NCBI RefSeq assembly: GCF_009669325.1
Contig: NZ_SZWE01000001.1
Location: 2,733,501-2,797,500, forward strand
DNA: 64,000 nt
DNA from: Roseovarius bejariae
GTDB lineage: Bacteria > Pseudomonadota > Alphaproteobacteria > Rhodobacterales > Rhodobacteraceae
Reading direction: 5' to 3'
Shown here: positions 31,235 through 39,508 of the stretch, one piece after another
How positions within the stretch are numbered: position 1 is the stretch's first letter
Layout: the number at the start of each line of letters is the position of its first letter
Translations under genes and position numbers: made by a program
The notes under the pieces: generated by a model
Told to the model about the DNA's origin: nothing
What the model saw: the letters and a program-made list of their open reading frames with translations, nothing else
The model's database searches: none

Positions 31235-32668
31235 TCAAAAGGTCGAGCGAAAGCCAATCGACAGGCCGAATTCCCGGCTGTCGAATAGCGATACATTCGA
31301 CTGGGTGCGCGCGTAATTCAGGCCAAGCGTGGGCGCAAAACTCATGTATTCCAGCTTGGAAAAGGTGAACTCGGCCCCGGCCACGAGTTTGCGGTCGCTG
31401 CGCGCCGAGGGACCATAGCGGGCCCGGTCATACTCCCGCCCGACAAGGGCCAGCGAAAACCGGCCCCGCGTCCCCAGAACCTCTGCCTCCGGGGCGTAAT
31501 TCACCGAGGCCACAAGCGCGTCATGGGCAATCGCCGAGGAGTCCGAGGTCGTCTCCGCCACCGACAGCCCCAGCGTCAGCTTTCCCTTGCCTGCCACCGG
31601 CGTTCGCCAATACCCCGAGAACCGCAGGGTTTCGGAGGATCGCGCGCGGATGTCATGGCGCGTCTGGTCCTCGTACGACAGGCCCAGCCCCGTCAATCGC
31701 CCGCCGCCCAGGGCCCAATCGCGCCCAAGGTCAAGCCGTGCATATTGCGCAAGCGGGTCATGCCCATACCAGTTGTGCCCGAGTGTCAGGTCAATCGTGC
31801 TCTGCGCGCGCCCCGAGGCGTCGGGCAGGGTCGCCCCGCCAAAGACCTCCAGTTCGGTGAAGGCATAATCGCTGGCCTTCGCGGTCGGAACGGCGCTCTT
31901 GGCCTCGTCCGACAAGGAATACCGCCGGTCATCCACCGATACCCCAAGATGCAGCTTTGGCGCGGCTTTCGCGGCCGTCGGCGTGATGTCCCGCCGCAAT
32001 GTCAGGGAACTGCTGTACTCCACCCCGGAGAGTGGCACCGCCGAGGGATCAACAAAGGTGACCCCGCCAATGGTAAAGGTGTTCGAGGTCGGCCCGCCGT
32101 TGATATTCGACGAGGGCTTGACCGAAAAGGCAAGTCGCGTCGTCATCGGGTTGGCCGCCCGCACCCGCGCGAACTGTGCCTTGGCCGCACGATCCAGCAC
32201 GGGCCGGTCCGAGGCCTGCCGGGCCCGCCGCAACCACCATTGCGCGGCGCCATAGCGGCCTTGCCCGCTCAGGGCCTGCGACAGGGTGTAAGCGGCGGCG
32301 AATTTCTCGTCCCCCGTGTCTGCCACCCGCCAGGCCCGGCGTGCCGCGATCTCGCTTTTGTCCGGACGGCCCAGTTTCGCCTCGGCCCGCGACAGGATCA
32401 TCAGGGCGGAATAATCCCGGGCATCGGCCTCCAGCAGGCCAAGGGCCAGGGCATGGGCCGCCATGGGCCGGTCCTGCCGCAAGAACACCGTTGCCAGATC
32501 GCGCGCGTCGGGGCGCGTGAGGCGGCTTTCTTCGGCCGTGACTGGGACGGGGGCCACCACCGCCAGCAGGCCAAGGATCAGCAGGCAACAGCGGGCCAAC
32601 CACGCGCCCATGACGCGGCGCTCGGGCGTCCCCAAGCAAGCTGGCCCAGACCCTATCGGCATTGCCAT
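31235..32668 (-). CDS. Slam-like outer-membrane surface lipoprotein assembly modifier
   Basis: A protein of up to 477 residues. After a signal peptide (around residues 20-45, ending VTA), a TPR-like helical domain spans about 46-165 (LGLLEADARDYSALMILSRAEAKLGR). A beta-barrel follows from about 170 to the terminal Phe (FGLSIGFRSTF), with alternating aromatic strands such as LRFSGYWRTP and FSLALVGREYD. This TPR plus barrel plan is that of Slam translocators, which flip specific lipoproteins to the cell surface. It lies 23 bp behind a lipoprotein gene whose product looks like a Slam client. The start may be the internal ATG at 32611. Confidence 0.72.
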   Translation of the reverse strand: MAMPIGSGPACLGTPERRVMGAWLARCCLLILGLLAVVAPVPVTAEESRLTRPDARDLATVFLRQDRPMAAHALALGLLEADARDYSALMILSRAEAKLGRPDKSEIAARRAWRVADTGDEKFAAAYTLSQALSGQGRYGAAQWWLRRARQASDRPVLDRAAKAQFARVRAANPMTTRLAFSVKPSSNINGGPTSNTFTIGGVTFVDPSAVPLSGVEYSSSLTLRRDITPTAAKAAPKLHLGVSVDDRRYSLSDEAKSAVPTAKASDYAFTELEVFGGATLPDASGRAQSTIDLTLGHNWYGHDPLAQYARLDLGRDWALGGGRLTGLGLSYEDQTRHDIRARSSETLRFSGYWRTPVAGKGKLTLGLSVAETTSDSSAIAHDALVASVNYAPEAEVLGTRGRFSLALVGREYDRARYGPSARSDRKLVAGAEFTFSKLEYMSFAPTLGLNYARTQSNVSLFDSREFGLSIGFRSTF

Positions 32669-32691
32669 GCCCCCGCGCGCCCCAGCCCCGC

Positions 32692-33858
32692 TTACGGTGT
32701 CGCCACGACATCGGTGGCAATCACGCCGATCTCCCGCGCCTGCCCGTCGCCGGTGATGAAGGTCGACTTGGTCTCGCTGCTTTCGATCACGGCGGTAGCC
32801 GGCAGGTCACTGGTATCGGCCCCCAAAACGCCAAGCTGTATCCCCTGATCGACCTGCTCCTGGATGGCGTCGCGGTTCTGCGCATTCAATCCCGAGATCG
32901 TCCCGCTCGTGGTGCGCTCTTCGATGACGGTCAGGCCAGTGTTGCCAATTTCCACTTCGACTTGCTCGGTATTGGTCCAGGTGAGCTCCTCATAGAACAC
33001 CTCCTGAATTTCACCGGGCCCCTCGATCACCACGCTGGCCGCGATTTCGTTGCCATTCGGACCACCGATGAAGCCCTGATAATCCCCGGTATCGAAATCG
33101 CTGCCGTCGCGGGGGTTGCGTGTCACGGCGGTGCCCCCGGTAAAGGTGCCGGTCTGGTTGTCGAAAGACACCCGTTTGAGGACAATCGGCGGCAGATCGG
33201 CCCGCGCCGCCCCGCCGGTGGTCGTGCGGGTCCGGCCGGTGACCTCGCCGATGATCGAGCCCTGGATATTCCCGTTGGGATCAAGATCCAGCACGTCCAG
33301 CAGCAACCGCGCATCGCCCTGGACAAGCTCGATCCCCGTCCGGTCATTCTTGTTGCGCAACCCGGCATAAGTGCCAAGATAAACGTATTCCCCGACACCC
33401 GAGGGCAACTCGTAACTGTCGCGCTTCACGTTCGCGCCACCATAGCCGAAATCCCCCCAATCCCCGAGGGCCGCCGCGGCGCGCACGTCGTCACCGGGGA
33501 TAAAGACGGCATAGTGGTCGATCTGCCCGGTCGTCGCGGTGCGGCGGCTTTGGAAAATGCGCGTGTTGCCATTCTGCTGCAACAGGTCATACCGGCCCTC
33601 GGGCCCGTCAAACGGCAGGTTGTTCACCACCAGTTCGTCGTTCGCCGCGTCGTATTCGACATCATTGAGCGTCAGCCCCTCGTCCGGGGCAAAGGCGAAC
33701 AGGGAATTCACCGTGGTCGGGTCCGCTGTCTCGACCGTCTCCGTGTCCCCACCGCTTTCAACGGTCACGTCTTCATCGGGATCGAAAGGGTTGCTGCCAC
33801 CACCGCAGGCCGCAAGAAAGAAAACTTGCAAAAAAACACTACCCAACAACCGTGTCAT
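32692..33858 (-). CDS. Surface lipoprotein with TbpB-like barrel, putative Slam client
   Basis: A 388-residue lipoprotein. The signal peptide ends with lipobox FLAAC (Cys18), then a Gly-rich and acidic flexible linker (about 19-50). The rest is beta-rich. Residues about 210-300 show the barrel pattern of transferrin-binding-protein-like lipoproteins: GTFTGGTAV, then YQGFIGGPNGNEIAASVVIEG. Gly after Cys avoids inner-membrane retention. GAGGTGG precedes the start. It is first in a two-gene operon with the Slam-like gene. The ligand is unknown. Confidence 0.72.
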   Translation of the reverse strand: MTRLLGSVFLQVFFLAACGGGSNPFDPDEDVTVESGGDTETVETADPTTVNSLFAFAPDEGLTLNDVEYDAANDELVVNNLPFDGPEGRYDLLQQNGNTRIFQSRRTATTGQIDHYAVFIPGDDVRAAAALGDWGDFGYGGANVKRDSYELPSGVGEYVYLGTYAGLRNKNDRTGIELVQGDARLLLDVLDLDPNGNIQGSIIGEVTGRTRTTTGGAARADLPPIVLKRVSFDNQTGTFTGGTAVTRNPRDGSDFDTGDYQGFIGGPNGNEIAASVVIEGPGEIQEVFYEELTWTNTEQVEVEIGNTGLTVIEERTTSGTISGLNAQNRDAIQEQVDQGIQLGVLGADTSDLPATAVIESSETKSTFITGDGQAREIGVIATDVVATP

Positions 33859-34074
33859 GATACACCCACCTCAAATAGCACTTGTGATAATCACTCGCCT
33901 AAATCGGGAAAATTCTTCGTTTTCGTAGAAAAGTCAATCGAATATCACTCGAAAGTTGCAGGGAATGCCCCGGCTGTGGCATGAGGGTCAGCACCCCGCA
34001 TATTGTCGTTTTGTCCCGCCATTCCGCGATATATAGTTTGACGCGACTCGCCCCGCTTGACGAAAGGAAGCCCC

Positions 34075-34980
34075 ATGCCCCTCAGCCCCGAACAACAGGC
34101 CGAAATCGACGCACAGCGCGGCGCGCCGCAATCCACCCTGCGCACCACCGCGCCGGGCATGGAAAAACACCTCTATACCGCCTACCCGGTGCTCGATCAC
34201 GGGTTTGTCCGGGTGATCGACTACATGGGCGACGATGCCGCCATCTGTCAGGCCGCCCGCGTGTCTTACGGCAAGGGCACCAAATCGGTCAGCAACGACG
34301 CGGGGCTGATCCGTTACCTGATGCGCCACTGGCACTCCACGCCGTTTGAAATGTGCGAGATCAAGCTGCACGTCAAACTGCCCGTCTTCGTGGCGCGCCA
34401 ATGGATCCGCCACCGCACCGCCAACGTCAACGAATACTCCGCCCGCTATTCGATCCTCGATCGGGAATTCTACATTCCCGCCCCCGATCACCTCGCCGCG
34501 CAATCCACCACCAACAACCAGGGCCGGGGTGAGGCCTTGCAGGGCGAGGAGGCACAGCGCGTCCTGCGTCTCCTGCAAGAGGATTCCATGCGCGCCTATG
34601 ACCACTACGAGGAGATGATCAGCCAAGAGGGCCAACAGGGCCTCGCGCGTGAGCTGGCGCGCATGAACCTGCCCGCCAATGTCTATACCCAATGGTATTG
34701 GAAGGTCGATCTGCACAACCTGCTGCACTTCCTGCGTCTGCGCGCCGACCACCACGCCCAATACGAAATCCGCGTCTATGCCGAGGAACTCTGCAAGATC
34801 GTCGCCGATTGGGTCCCCGCCGCTTATGGCGCCTTCGAGGATTACCGCATGGGCGGCGCGACCCTCTCGGCCAAGGGCCTCGACTGCATCCGCCGGATGC
34901 TGAAAGGCGAGGAGGTGACCCAGGAAACCTCGGGCATGAGCAAAGGCGAATGGCGCGAGTTTCAGGAGTTGTTGGGGTAA
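34075..34980 (+). CDS. thyX: Flavin-dependent thymidylate synthase ThyX
   Basis: A 301-residue FAD enzyme that methylates dUMP to dTMP using methylenetetrahydrofolate and NADPH. The ThyX signature [14 protein letters not shown] is present, with Ala at the usual Ser or Thr position and Tyr for the family Glu-Ser/Tyr step. The C-terminal [16 protein letters not shown] also fits. The start at 34075 follows GAAAGGAAG; an upstream in-frame start was not used. It implies independence from ThyA for dTMP synthesis, if no thyA exists elsewhere. Confidence 0.96.
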   Translation: MPLSPEQQAEIDAQRGAPQSTLRTTAPGMEKHLYTAYPVLDHGFVRVIDYMGDDAAICQAARVSYGKGTKSVSNDAGLIRYLMRHWHSTPFEMCEIKLHVKLPVFVARQWIRHRTANVNEYSARYSILDREFYIPAPDHLAAQSTTNNQGRGEALQGEEAQRVLRLLQEDSMRAYDHYEEMISQEGQQGLARELARMNLPANVYTQWYWKVDLHNLLHFLRLRADHHAQYEIRVYAEELCKIVADWVPAAYGAFEDYRMGGATLSAKGLDCIRRMLKGEEVTQETSGMSKGEWREFQELLG

Positions 34981-35064
34981 CTCAGCTTGCCCAACAAACC
35001 GACGCTGGGGGGCTTGCACGCCACTATCAACCCACACCGCCCGGCTCTGCCGGGCCACGCCCGA

Positions 35065-35087
35065 CCCTCCCCCCGGGAGGGCGTTTT
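35065..35087 (+). terminator. Probable thyX terminator
   Basis: Seven-bp stem CCCTCCC/GGGAGGG with a CCC loop, followed by CGTTTT. It lies 85 nt after the thyX stop. Confidence 0.55.
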
Positions 35088-35289
35088 GCAACGGTTGTAA
35101 CAGGGAATGTCCGTCTGCCCTAATTAGACCGACACGCATCCAACCCCCGTCCCAATGCCCTCCCAGGCTCGGGCGTGGCCCTCTGTTGCAATACAGCTTC
35201 TAACTTTACCGGAGCCGCGCCAATGCCGACGCGCGCGGGGGAGTTTGAATCCGTATGAGCGGCAGCACTTTATCCTAGCCACATCCGAA

Positions 35290-35465
35290 AAACCTCAATC
35301 GGCGCTCTGCAATGGCCAAAAAGCCGCCGCGTCACGCCGGAGGCGTGCCATCATCATGTCGGCGCCCCTTTGGGCCGACGGGGCGCGTCGGTTTTGGCGC
35401 GGCGGGCCTGCGACCCTCGATTCCGCGCCGGTGCTTCGCTCCATGGGCAGGGCAAAACCTATGAC
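35290..35465 (-). repeat. Dispersed intergenic repeat, copy D3 (diverged)
   Basis: On the minus strand, GCGAAG, a CC step, GCGCGGAATC, AGGG and CGCAGGCC then CCGCCGCGCC follow in the same order as in copy D1. The downstream part is diverged and carries a GGCCCAAAGGGGCGCC hairpin. It is the weakest of the three copies. Confidence 0.5.
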
Positions 35466-35570
35466 ATCTCGAAACCACATGCCGCCACTCTCCCCGCAAT
35501 GCGTTAACACCGCCTGACACCACCGTGCGCCGGTCTCGGGGCAGGGCGAATTGGGGGGGAAGGGGCAATC

Positions 35571-35716
35571 TGTACAGTTTGTACATGCTGCCCCTCAGGT
35601 CCCCCGATTTCTGTACAAAATGCGCGTACAAAACGTACGACTCGTACGAAACAGTTTCGGCACCCCCGGATTTTCGTACGAAACTCGGGGGGTAAGCGTA
35701 CGACTCGTACGAAAAT
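35571..35716. repeat. 63-bp-periodic GTAC palindrome array, locus 1 (three units)
   Basis: Unit starts at 35571 (TGTACAGTTTGTACA), 35634 (CGTACGACTCGTACGAAA) and 35697 (the same sequence) are exactly 63 bp apart. Midway in each complete unit is a second palindrome: TTTCTGTACAAAA near 35608 and TTTTCGTACGAAA at 35671. C-rich and G-rich runs flank it. In the first unit every CGTACG core is replaced by TGTACA or a variant, so symmetry is kept while sequence changes. The array lies upstream of a small exported protein gene. Confidence 0.8.
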
Positions 35717-35881
35717 TTGGACGGCGCTACTGTCCGGCTGGCGTGGTCAATAAGACTCACTCGTTCAGATTGTTTCTAAGGTGTCCCCATCCCGGGTCCA
35801 AAAGGTTTGACAGGGGCGGGGGATCGGCTACGATTGCTCGCAGTAATTGGATTATTTTCCTGCGTTTTCAAGAGGTTCCAC

Positions 35882-36154
35882 ATGCGCTTCACCCTCTCCG
35901 CCGCTCTTCTCGCCGCCGTCATCGCGGCCCCGGCTGCCGCCGAAGGCCCGAAAATCTATGCCTTCCAATCCGGTGCCAACTATTGTCCGAACGGCTTGCA
36001 GCCGATCACCATGAACGGTGTCATCTGCTGTGGTGAGCCCAATCAAACCCAATCATATCAACAGGTTATGCGCCATCCGGTCGCCAAGCCGCGCCATGTC
36101 AGGCGCGCCCGCATGGTCGATACCTGCGCCGAGGGCGTCAAGGGCTGCTACTAA
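35882..36154 (+). CDS. Small exported Cys-containing protein
   Basis: A 90-residue protein with a clear signal peptide (MRFTLSAALLAAVIAAPAAAEG). The mature part of about 69 residues has five Cys (NYCPNG, VICCGEPN, DTCAEG, GCY) and a basic stretch (KPRHVRRARM). AGAGG precedes ATG 35882; an upstream in-frame extension lacks a signal. No family was recognised. A disulfide-bonded periplasmic or secreted protein is likely. Confidence 0.75.
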   Translation: MRFTLSAALLAAVIAAPAAAEGPKIYAFQSGANYCPNGLQPITMNGVICCGEPNQTQSYQQVMRHPVAKPRHVRRARMVDTCAEGVKGCY

Positions 36155-36180
36155 GCCCTTGGGCCGAAATTTCGGTTTGA

Positions 36181-36387
36181 TTACAAGGGCTTGAGGTCGC
36201 CAGCCATCTGGCGTCCGTCTTTGCCCTCCACCAATTCATAGCCGACTTTCTGATTGTCCGCCAACCCGGTCAGGCCTGACCGCTCGACTTGGCTGATGTG
36301 GACGAAAATATCGCTACCGCCTTGATCTGGCTCGATAAATCCGTATCCCTTCGTGGTGTTGAACCACTTCACGGTGCCGGTGGGCAT
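36181..36387 (-). CDS. Cold-shock domain protein
   Basis: A 68-residue single CSD protein. RNP1 is KGYGFIEPD and RNP2 is DIFVHISQV, within the usual TGTVKWFNTTKGYGFI start. It binds single-stranded RNA or DNA and acts as an RNA chaperone. AAGGAG precedes ATG 36387; longer in-frame starts were rejected. It is a single gene convergent with the small exported protein gene. Confidence 0.95.
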   Translation of the reverse strand: MPTGTVKWFNTTKGYGFIEPDQGGSDIFVHISQVERSGLTGLADNQKVGYELVEGKDGRQMAGDLKPL

Positions 36388-36559
36388 GCCGTTTCTCCTT
36401 CTGATCTTCATCGTCCCCGGATCCTGCCGGGCCAAGCGCCAACCCCCGTAAAGCATTGGCACCCAAGGATGATTACACGGGCAATGTAAAAAGCAAGCGA
36501 AACCCCCGTGACTGTTTCCCCGCTGCCCGTTATTGAGGCGGAAAACATGGGGAAATGCG

Positions 36560-36874
36560 ATGATCATGTACGGTTTGAAAACCTGTGACACCTGCCGCAA
36601 GGCCTTGAAATCATTGCCGGAAGCGCAGTTCGTCGATGTCCGCGCCGAGGGCGTTCCCGGTGACGTGCTGAATTCCGCTTATGAGGCTTTGGGTGATGCT
36701 CTGCTCAACACCCGCTCCACCACGTGGCGGGGCTTGGACGAGGCCACCCGCGCCCGCCCACCCCTTGATTTGCTGGCCGACCACCCGACCCTGATGAAGC
36801 GCCCACTCATCGATGTCGACGGCCGCTTCTACCTTGGTTGGGGCAAGGACGTGCAAGCTCAACTGCTTGGATAA
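36560..36874 (+). CDS. ArsC/Spx-family thioredoxin-fold protein
   Basis: A 104-residue protein with the family start MYGLKTCDTCRKALKSL, giving a CDTC motif. The C-terminal LMKRPLIDVDGRFYLGWG holds the conserved RP loop. Members include arsenate reductases and YffB-like proteins. Without other ars genes nearby, an uncharacterised glutathione-linked reductase is more likely than arsenic resistance. The start at 36560 was chosen because the fold begins there. Confidence 0.85.
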   Translation: MIMYGLKTCDTCRKALKSLPEAQFVDVRAEGVPGDVLNSAYEALGDALLNTRSTTWRGLDEATRARPPLDLLADHPTLMKRPLIDVDGRFYLGWGKDVQAQLLG

Positions 36875-36918
36875 TCAGGAAAAATGCTTATTTCCGTTGA
36901 AACGGTTAGGAGAGTGTG

Positions 36919-37287
36919 ATGCGAAACGCGGCTTTGGTTCTTGGCATTATCGGCGGGTTGCTTGCCTTGTTCGTGGGCTTCTTCAGCTACGGCTACACCG
37001 AATTCGTGGACCAATACGGCGAGATCGAAGGGCTTGCCGAACAGGTGGACCGCGTGGGCCTGATCCGCACAGTGAGCTTTTTGTCGCCACTTCTGGCAAT
37101 CGCGGGCGGAGCCATGGCCAAGATCCGCGCACTTTGGGGTGGGGTGCTTATGCTGATCTCGGCCGGGGCGATGTTTTATGCGTTTGATTTCAATGTCTTC
37201 ACCATGTTCCCTATTGGGTTCACGGTGTTGGGTGGTCTGCTTGCGATCGCGGCGGGGAAGCCGGATGAGCCCAAGGCGCATTTCTGA
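36919..37287 (+). CDS. Small membrane protein (DUF4064-like)
   Basis: A 122-residue protein with four predicted helices: about 4-26, 50-68, 70-85 and 92-113. The first has Gly-rich GIIGGLLALFVGFFSYGY. AGGAG lies 6 nt before ATG 36919. The pattern resembles DUF4064-type small membrane proteins; function is unknown. Its 3' end overlaps the convergent doxX-like gene by 68 nt, which is unusual for two real genes but both frames look coding. Confidence 0.7.
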   Translation: MRNAALVLGIIGGLLALFVGFFSYGYTEFVDQYGEIEGLAEQVDRVGLIRTVSFLSPLLAIAGGAMAKIRALWGGVLMLISAGAMFYAFDFNVFTMFPIGFTVLGGLLAIAAGKPDEPKAHF

Positions 37288-37822
37288 GCAAAACCCGATC
37301 CAGCGATAGCGGCCCGGCCCCTTTGATCACCAATACCAAAAGCAGGAAGATCCATAACGCGCGTTGATCCATGATCACGGCATCGGGCATCTTGTCGAAC
37401 CACGCGCCGAGGGTCGATGCCTCGTTGATCACGCCGTGGCCATAGAGATCGGTCAGGGTTTGCACGATGACAAAGCCGATCATGCCGAAGGCGGACAATC
37501 GGGTCAGGAAACCGATAACAATCAGAAAAGGCAAAAGAAATTCTGCCCAGGTTCCCGCCAGAACCACCAGCGTGTGAAACAGGCTCAACTGGCTGCTATC
37601 ATACCCCACGGCCTCCATGGCGCGTGGAAAGATCTGTGCATAGGCCCCCAGCGAAGGCGAGACAATCCCGAACAGGCCATCCCCCAATTTGGTCAAGGCA
37701 GAAACCCAGAAGTACACAAGAAACAGCGCCGCAAAGAGGAACCGTGCCACCGTCGGAAGAAGCCATTCGGCGCGCGTTAGCTTACGCGCCGCGGTGTGAT
37801 ACAGGGATAAGAAAAGGGGCAT
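37220..37822 (-). CDS. DoxX-family membrane protein of the bufferin operon
   Basis: A 200-residue, four-helix protein of the DoxX family. ARFLFAALFLVYFWVSALTKLGD is the first helix region, split here by a polar step, and WAEFLLPFLIVIGFLTRLSAFGM the third. It lies 3 nt after bufC. DoxX-like proteins are common last genes of bufferin operons, where a redox or quinone-linked role is suspected. Its C-terminal tail is hydrophilic and overlaps the convergent neighbour. Confidence 0.85.
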   Translation of the reverse strand: MPLFLSLYHTAARKLTRAEWLLPTVARFLFAALFLVYFWVSALTKLGDGLFGIVSPSLGAYAQIFPRAMEAVGYDSSQLSLFHTLVVLAGTWAEFLLPFLIVIGFLTRLSAFGMIGFVIVQTLTDLYGHGVINEASTLGAWFDKMPDAVIMDQRALWIFLLLVLVIKGAGPLSLDRVLLRNAPWAHPASPPRSQADHPTP

Positions 37823-37825
37823 GGT

Positions 37826-38581
37826 TTAATCCTCCGCCTGAACTTCGGTAATAGAAGAGGTGTCGAGCAGTAGGGTGAGCAGCCCTGCAAGATCGAGGTC
37901 TGGTGCATCTTTCACGGCAATCTCAAAGGCGTCCTCCATGGTTGCCCCAGACATGAGTGCCGAGACGAAAGCCCCGCCACCAGAGGAAAGAACGTGGCAT
38001 GTTGGGTCATAGGCAGGTCTGGTGACAAGAACATCCTGCGCGACATCGTGTGGTTTGGGCGCACCGTCTTCCAGTGTGTAGGACCAGATCGCATGAACGG
38101 GCCAGGATGATCGAACCACCCTTAGGGTGGGGGCCAGTATGATACGGGAAGCGGACAGTTTTTCATCCGACAACCCGGACAAGGCCGCGGGGGCGACAGG
38201 CGTTGAATCCGCTGCGTGGTAGGATTCGCGCAAGGCTTGCTCTAGCCGCGCGACATCGGCCAAGTATCCGAGGTGCTGTAAGGGCTCGAACTTCTCTAAA
38301 AAATCCGAAAAGTTAGCGCCATAGTACATGATCATCGGGCTTGTCGGCGGGTGCTGGCGCAAAAAGAGGCCGGCAACCCTTTTGAAGTTTTCAGGCCCGA
38401 TGAGTTTGACGACTGCGGGAAAGCTGACTTCGAGGGCTTCAGTCAGGCTTACAGCGACATTGTTGCGATAGACGGAAAAACGCGCCCCCGCGGGCCGGTC
38501 TTGCCCGTCGCGCAATCCACTTGGAACGGGACGAGTGTTGTCCAGCAGGGCGTCGTGAAACTGATCTTGATCCACAGTCAT
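37826..38581 (-). CDS. bufC: DUF2063 protein BufC (bufferin maturation partner)
   Basis: A 251-residue protein. The DUF2063 N-terminal helical domain includes [28 protein letters not shown] and [19 protein letters not shown], and ends with [15 protein letters not shown]. The family works with the adjacent DUF692 enzyme, binding the peptide substrate. Its start overlaps the bufB stop by 4 nt (ATGA), so the two are coupled in translation. Confidence 0.9.
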   Translation of the reverse strand: MTVDQDQFHDALLDNTRPVPSGLRDGQDRPAGARFSVYRNNVAVSLTEALEVSFPAVVKLIGPENFKRVAGLFLRQHPPTSPMIMYYGANFSDFLEKFEPLQHLGYLADVARLEQALRESYHAADSTPVAPAALSGLSDEKLSASRIILAPTLRVVRSSWPVHAIWSYTLEDGAPKPHDVAQDVLVTRPAYDPTCHVLSSGGGAFVSALMSGATMEDAFEIAVKDAPDLDLAGLLTLLLDTSSITEVQAED

Positions 38582-39435
38582 GCCTGCACCCTGTCAAGGG
38601 CCTTCGCGGCCCGTTTGGCTTCGGCGGCAAGTTCAGGCCACTCGGGAACATTGGCGTCCCATTCAATCAACAAGGGCCGCGGGCCGCTGCGCTCAAGCAC
38701 ATGATCCAGCAAGTCCCAGACCGGGTCGGCCACCTCGCGGCCATGGCTGTCGATGAGAAGGGGGGCGTCATGGTCATCTTCGTCCTCATCATGCCCACCC
38801 AGGTGGATTTCACCAACCTTATCAATGGGAAAGGCGTCAATGTAGGCACGTGGATCAAGCTTCAGATTTGTGGCGGAAACAAAGACGTTGTTCACATCCA
38901 GAAGCAGGCCACATCCCGTTCTGCGCGACACTTCGGTCAGGAATTCAGTCTCGGAATAGGTGCTTTCGGCAAAGGCGAGATAGCTCGACGGGTTTTCCAG
39001 AAGCATCTGACGGCCCAGAACCTCCTGTACCTCGTCGATGTGATCCGCCACGCGTTGCAGGGTGGTGGCGGTATAGGGCAGGGGCAGCAGATCGTTCAGG
39101 AAGTGACTATCGTGTGTGGACCACGCCAGATGCTCGGAAAAACTGGCCGGTTGAAGCCAGCTGCACAGATGTTTGAGCCGCGCAAGGTGCTCGGGGTCAA
39201 GCCGCCCTTCGCCTCCGATGCTCAGGCCCACACCATGCACGGAAATCGCGAAACGCTCGGCTAGGTGGCGCAGTTGCGCCAGCGGTCGACCGCCGTCGCC
39301 CATGTAATTCTCGGCATGGATTTCAAGCCACTCAACGGGGCGGGCATCCTCCAGTATGTCTTTGAAGTGCTGGGGTTTGTAGCCGACACCCGGCGCGGGG
39401 GGAAGCTCGGGAAAGCGGGGGGCGGTATCAAGCAT
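38578..39435 (-). CDS. bufB: DUF692 multinuclear non-heme iron oxidase BufB
   Basis: A 285-residue TIM-barrel MNIO enzyme. Candidate metal ligands and conserved motifs are [52 protein letters not shown] and EIHLGGHDE. In bufferin systems this enzyme oxidises Cys in the core peptide, forming thiooxazole-type groups that bind copper. ATG 39435 with AAGGTG upstream gives the family N-terminus; a long in-frame extension overlaps bufA and was rejected. It is transcribed downstream of bufA across a strong hairpin. Confidence 0.92.
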   Translation of the reverse strand: MLDTAPRFPELPPAPGVGYKPQHFKDILEDARPVEWLEIHAENYMGDGGRPLAQLRHLAERFAISVHGVGLSIGGEGRLDPEHLARLKHLCSWLQPASFSEHLAWSTHDSHFLNDLLPLPYTATTLQRVADHIDEVQEVLGRQMLLENPSSYLAFAESTYSETEFLTEVSRRTGCGLLLDVNNVFVSATNLKLDPRAYIDAFPIDKVGEIHLGGHDEDEDDHDAPLLIDSHGREVADPVWDLLDHVLERSGPRPLLIEWDANVPEWPELAAEAKRAAKALDRVQA

Positions 39436-39445
39436 GGGGCACCTT

Positions 39446-39473
39446 TTGAGAAGATGAACTTGAGAAGATGAAC
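39446..39473. repeat. 14-bp exact tandem duplication before bufB
   Basis: TTGAGAAGATGAAC occurs twice in immediate succession at 39446-39459 and 39460-39473. It lies between the bufA/bufB hairpin and the bufB start. It is probably a replication-slippage duplication, but it changes the leader length. Confidence 0.85.
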
Positions 39474-39475
39474 AT

Positions 39476-39499
39476 GGGTGCGCCCAACAGGGCGCACCC
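39476..39499 (-). promoter_or_regulatory. Intercistronic hairpin between bufA and bufB
   Basis: A perfect 10-bp stem GGGTGCGCCC/GGGCGCACCC with a 4-nt loop begins 9 nt after the bufA stop. No T-run follows on the minus strand, so it likely stabilises the upstream bufA message or attenuates read-through rather than fully terminating. A 14-bp exact tandem repeat (39446-39473) separates it from the bufB ribosome binding site. Confidence 0.75.
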
Positions 39500-39508
39500 T
39501 GACTGGTT

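Larger units (their letters stand above)
34981..35881. other. 901-bp gene-poor region with three kinds of repeat
   Basis: No credible gene was found. From left to right it holds a GCCCGGC-TCT-GCCGGGC hairpin (35039-35055), a probable thyX terminator (35065-35087), dispersed repeat copy D3 (35290-35465) and the 63-bp-periodic GTAC palindrome array (35571-35716). About 150 bp of plausible promoter for the next small gene follow. Open frames exist but follow the repeats and lack ribosome binding sites. Confidence 0.7.

Noticed and set aside
35155..35517. 120-codon frame in the gene-poor region after thyX
   Set aside because: It overlaps dispersed repeat D3 and lacks a start signal; frames of this type recur with the repeat.
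35571..35716. CRISPR array
   Set aside because: The 63-bp period with palindromic cores superficially resembles repeat-spacer units. However, the spacers are themselves conserved between units, only three units exist, and there are no cas genes.
36560..36874. Arsenate reductase as a resistance gene
   Set aside because: Family membership is clear, but no arsR, arsB or acr3 is nearby, so an arsenic function was not assigned.
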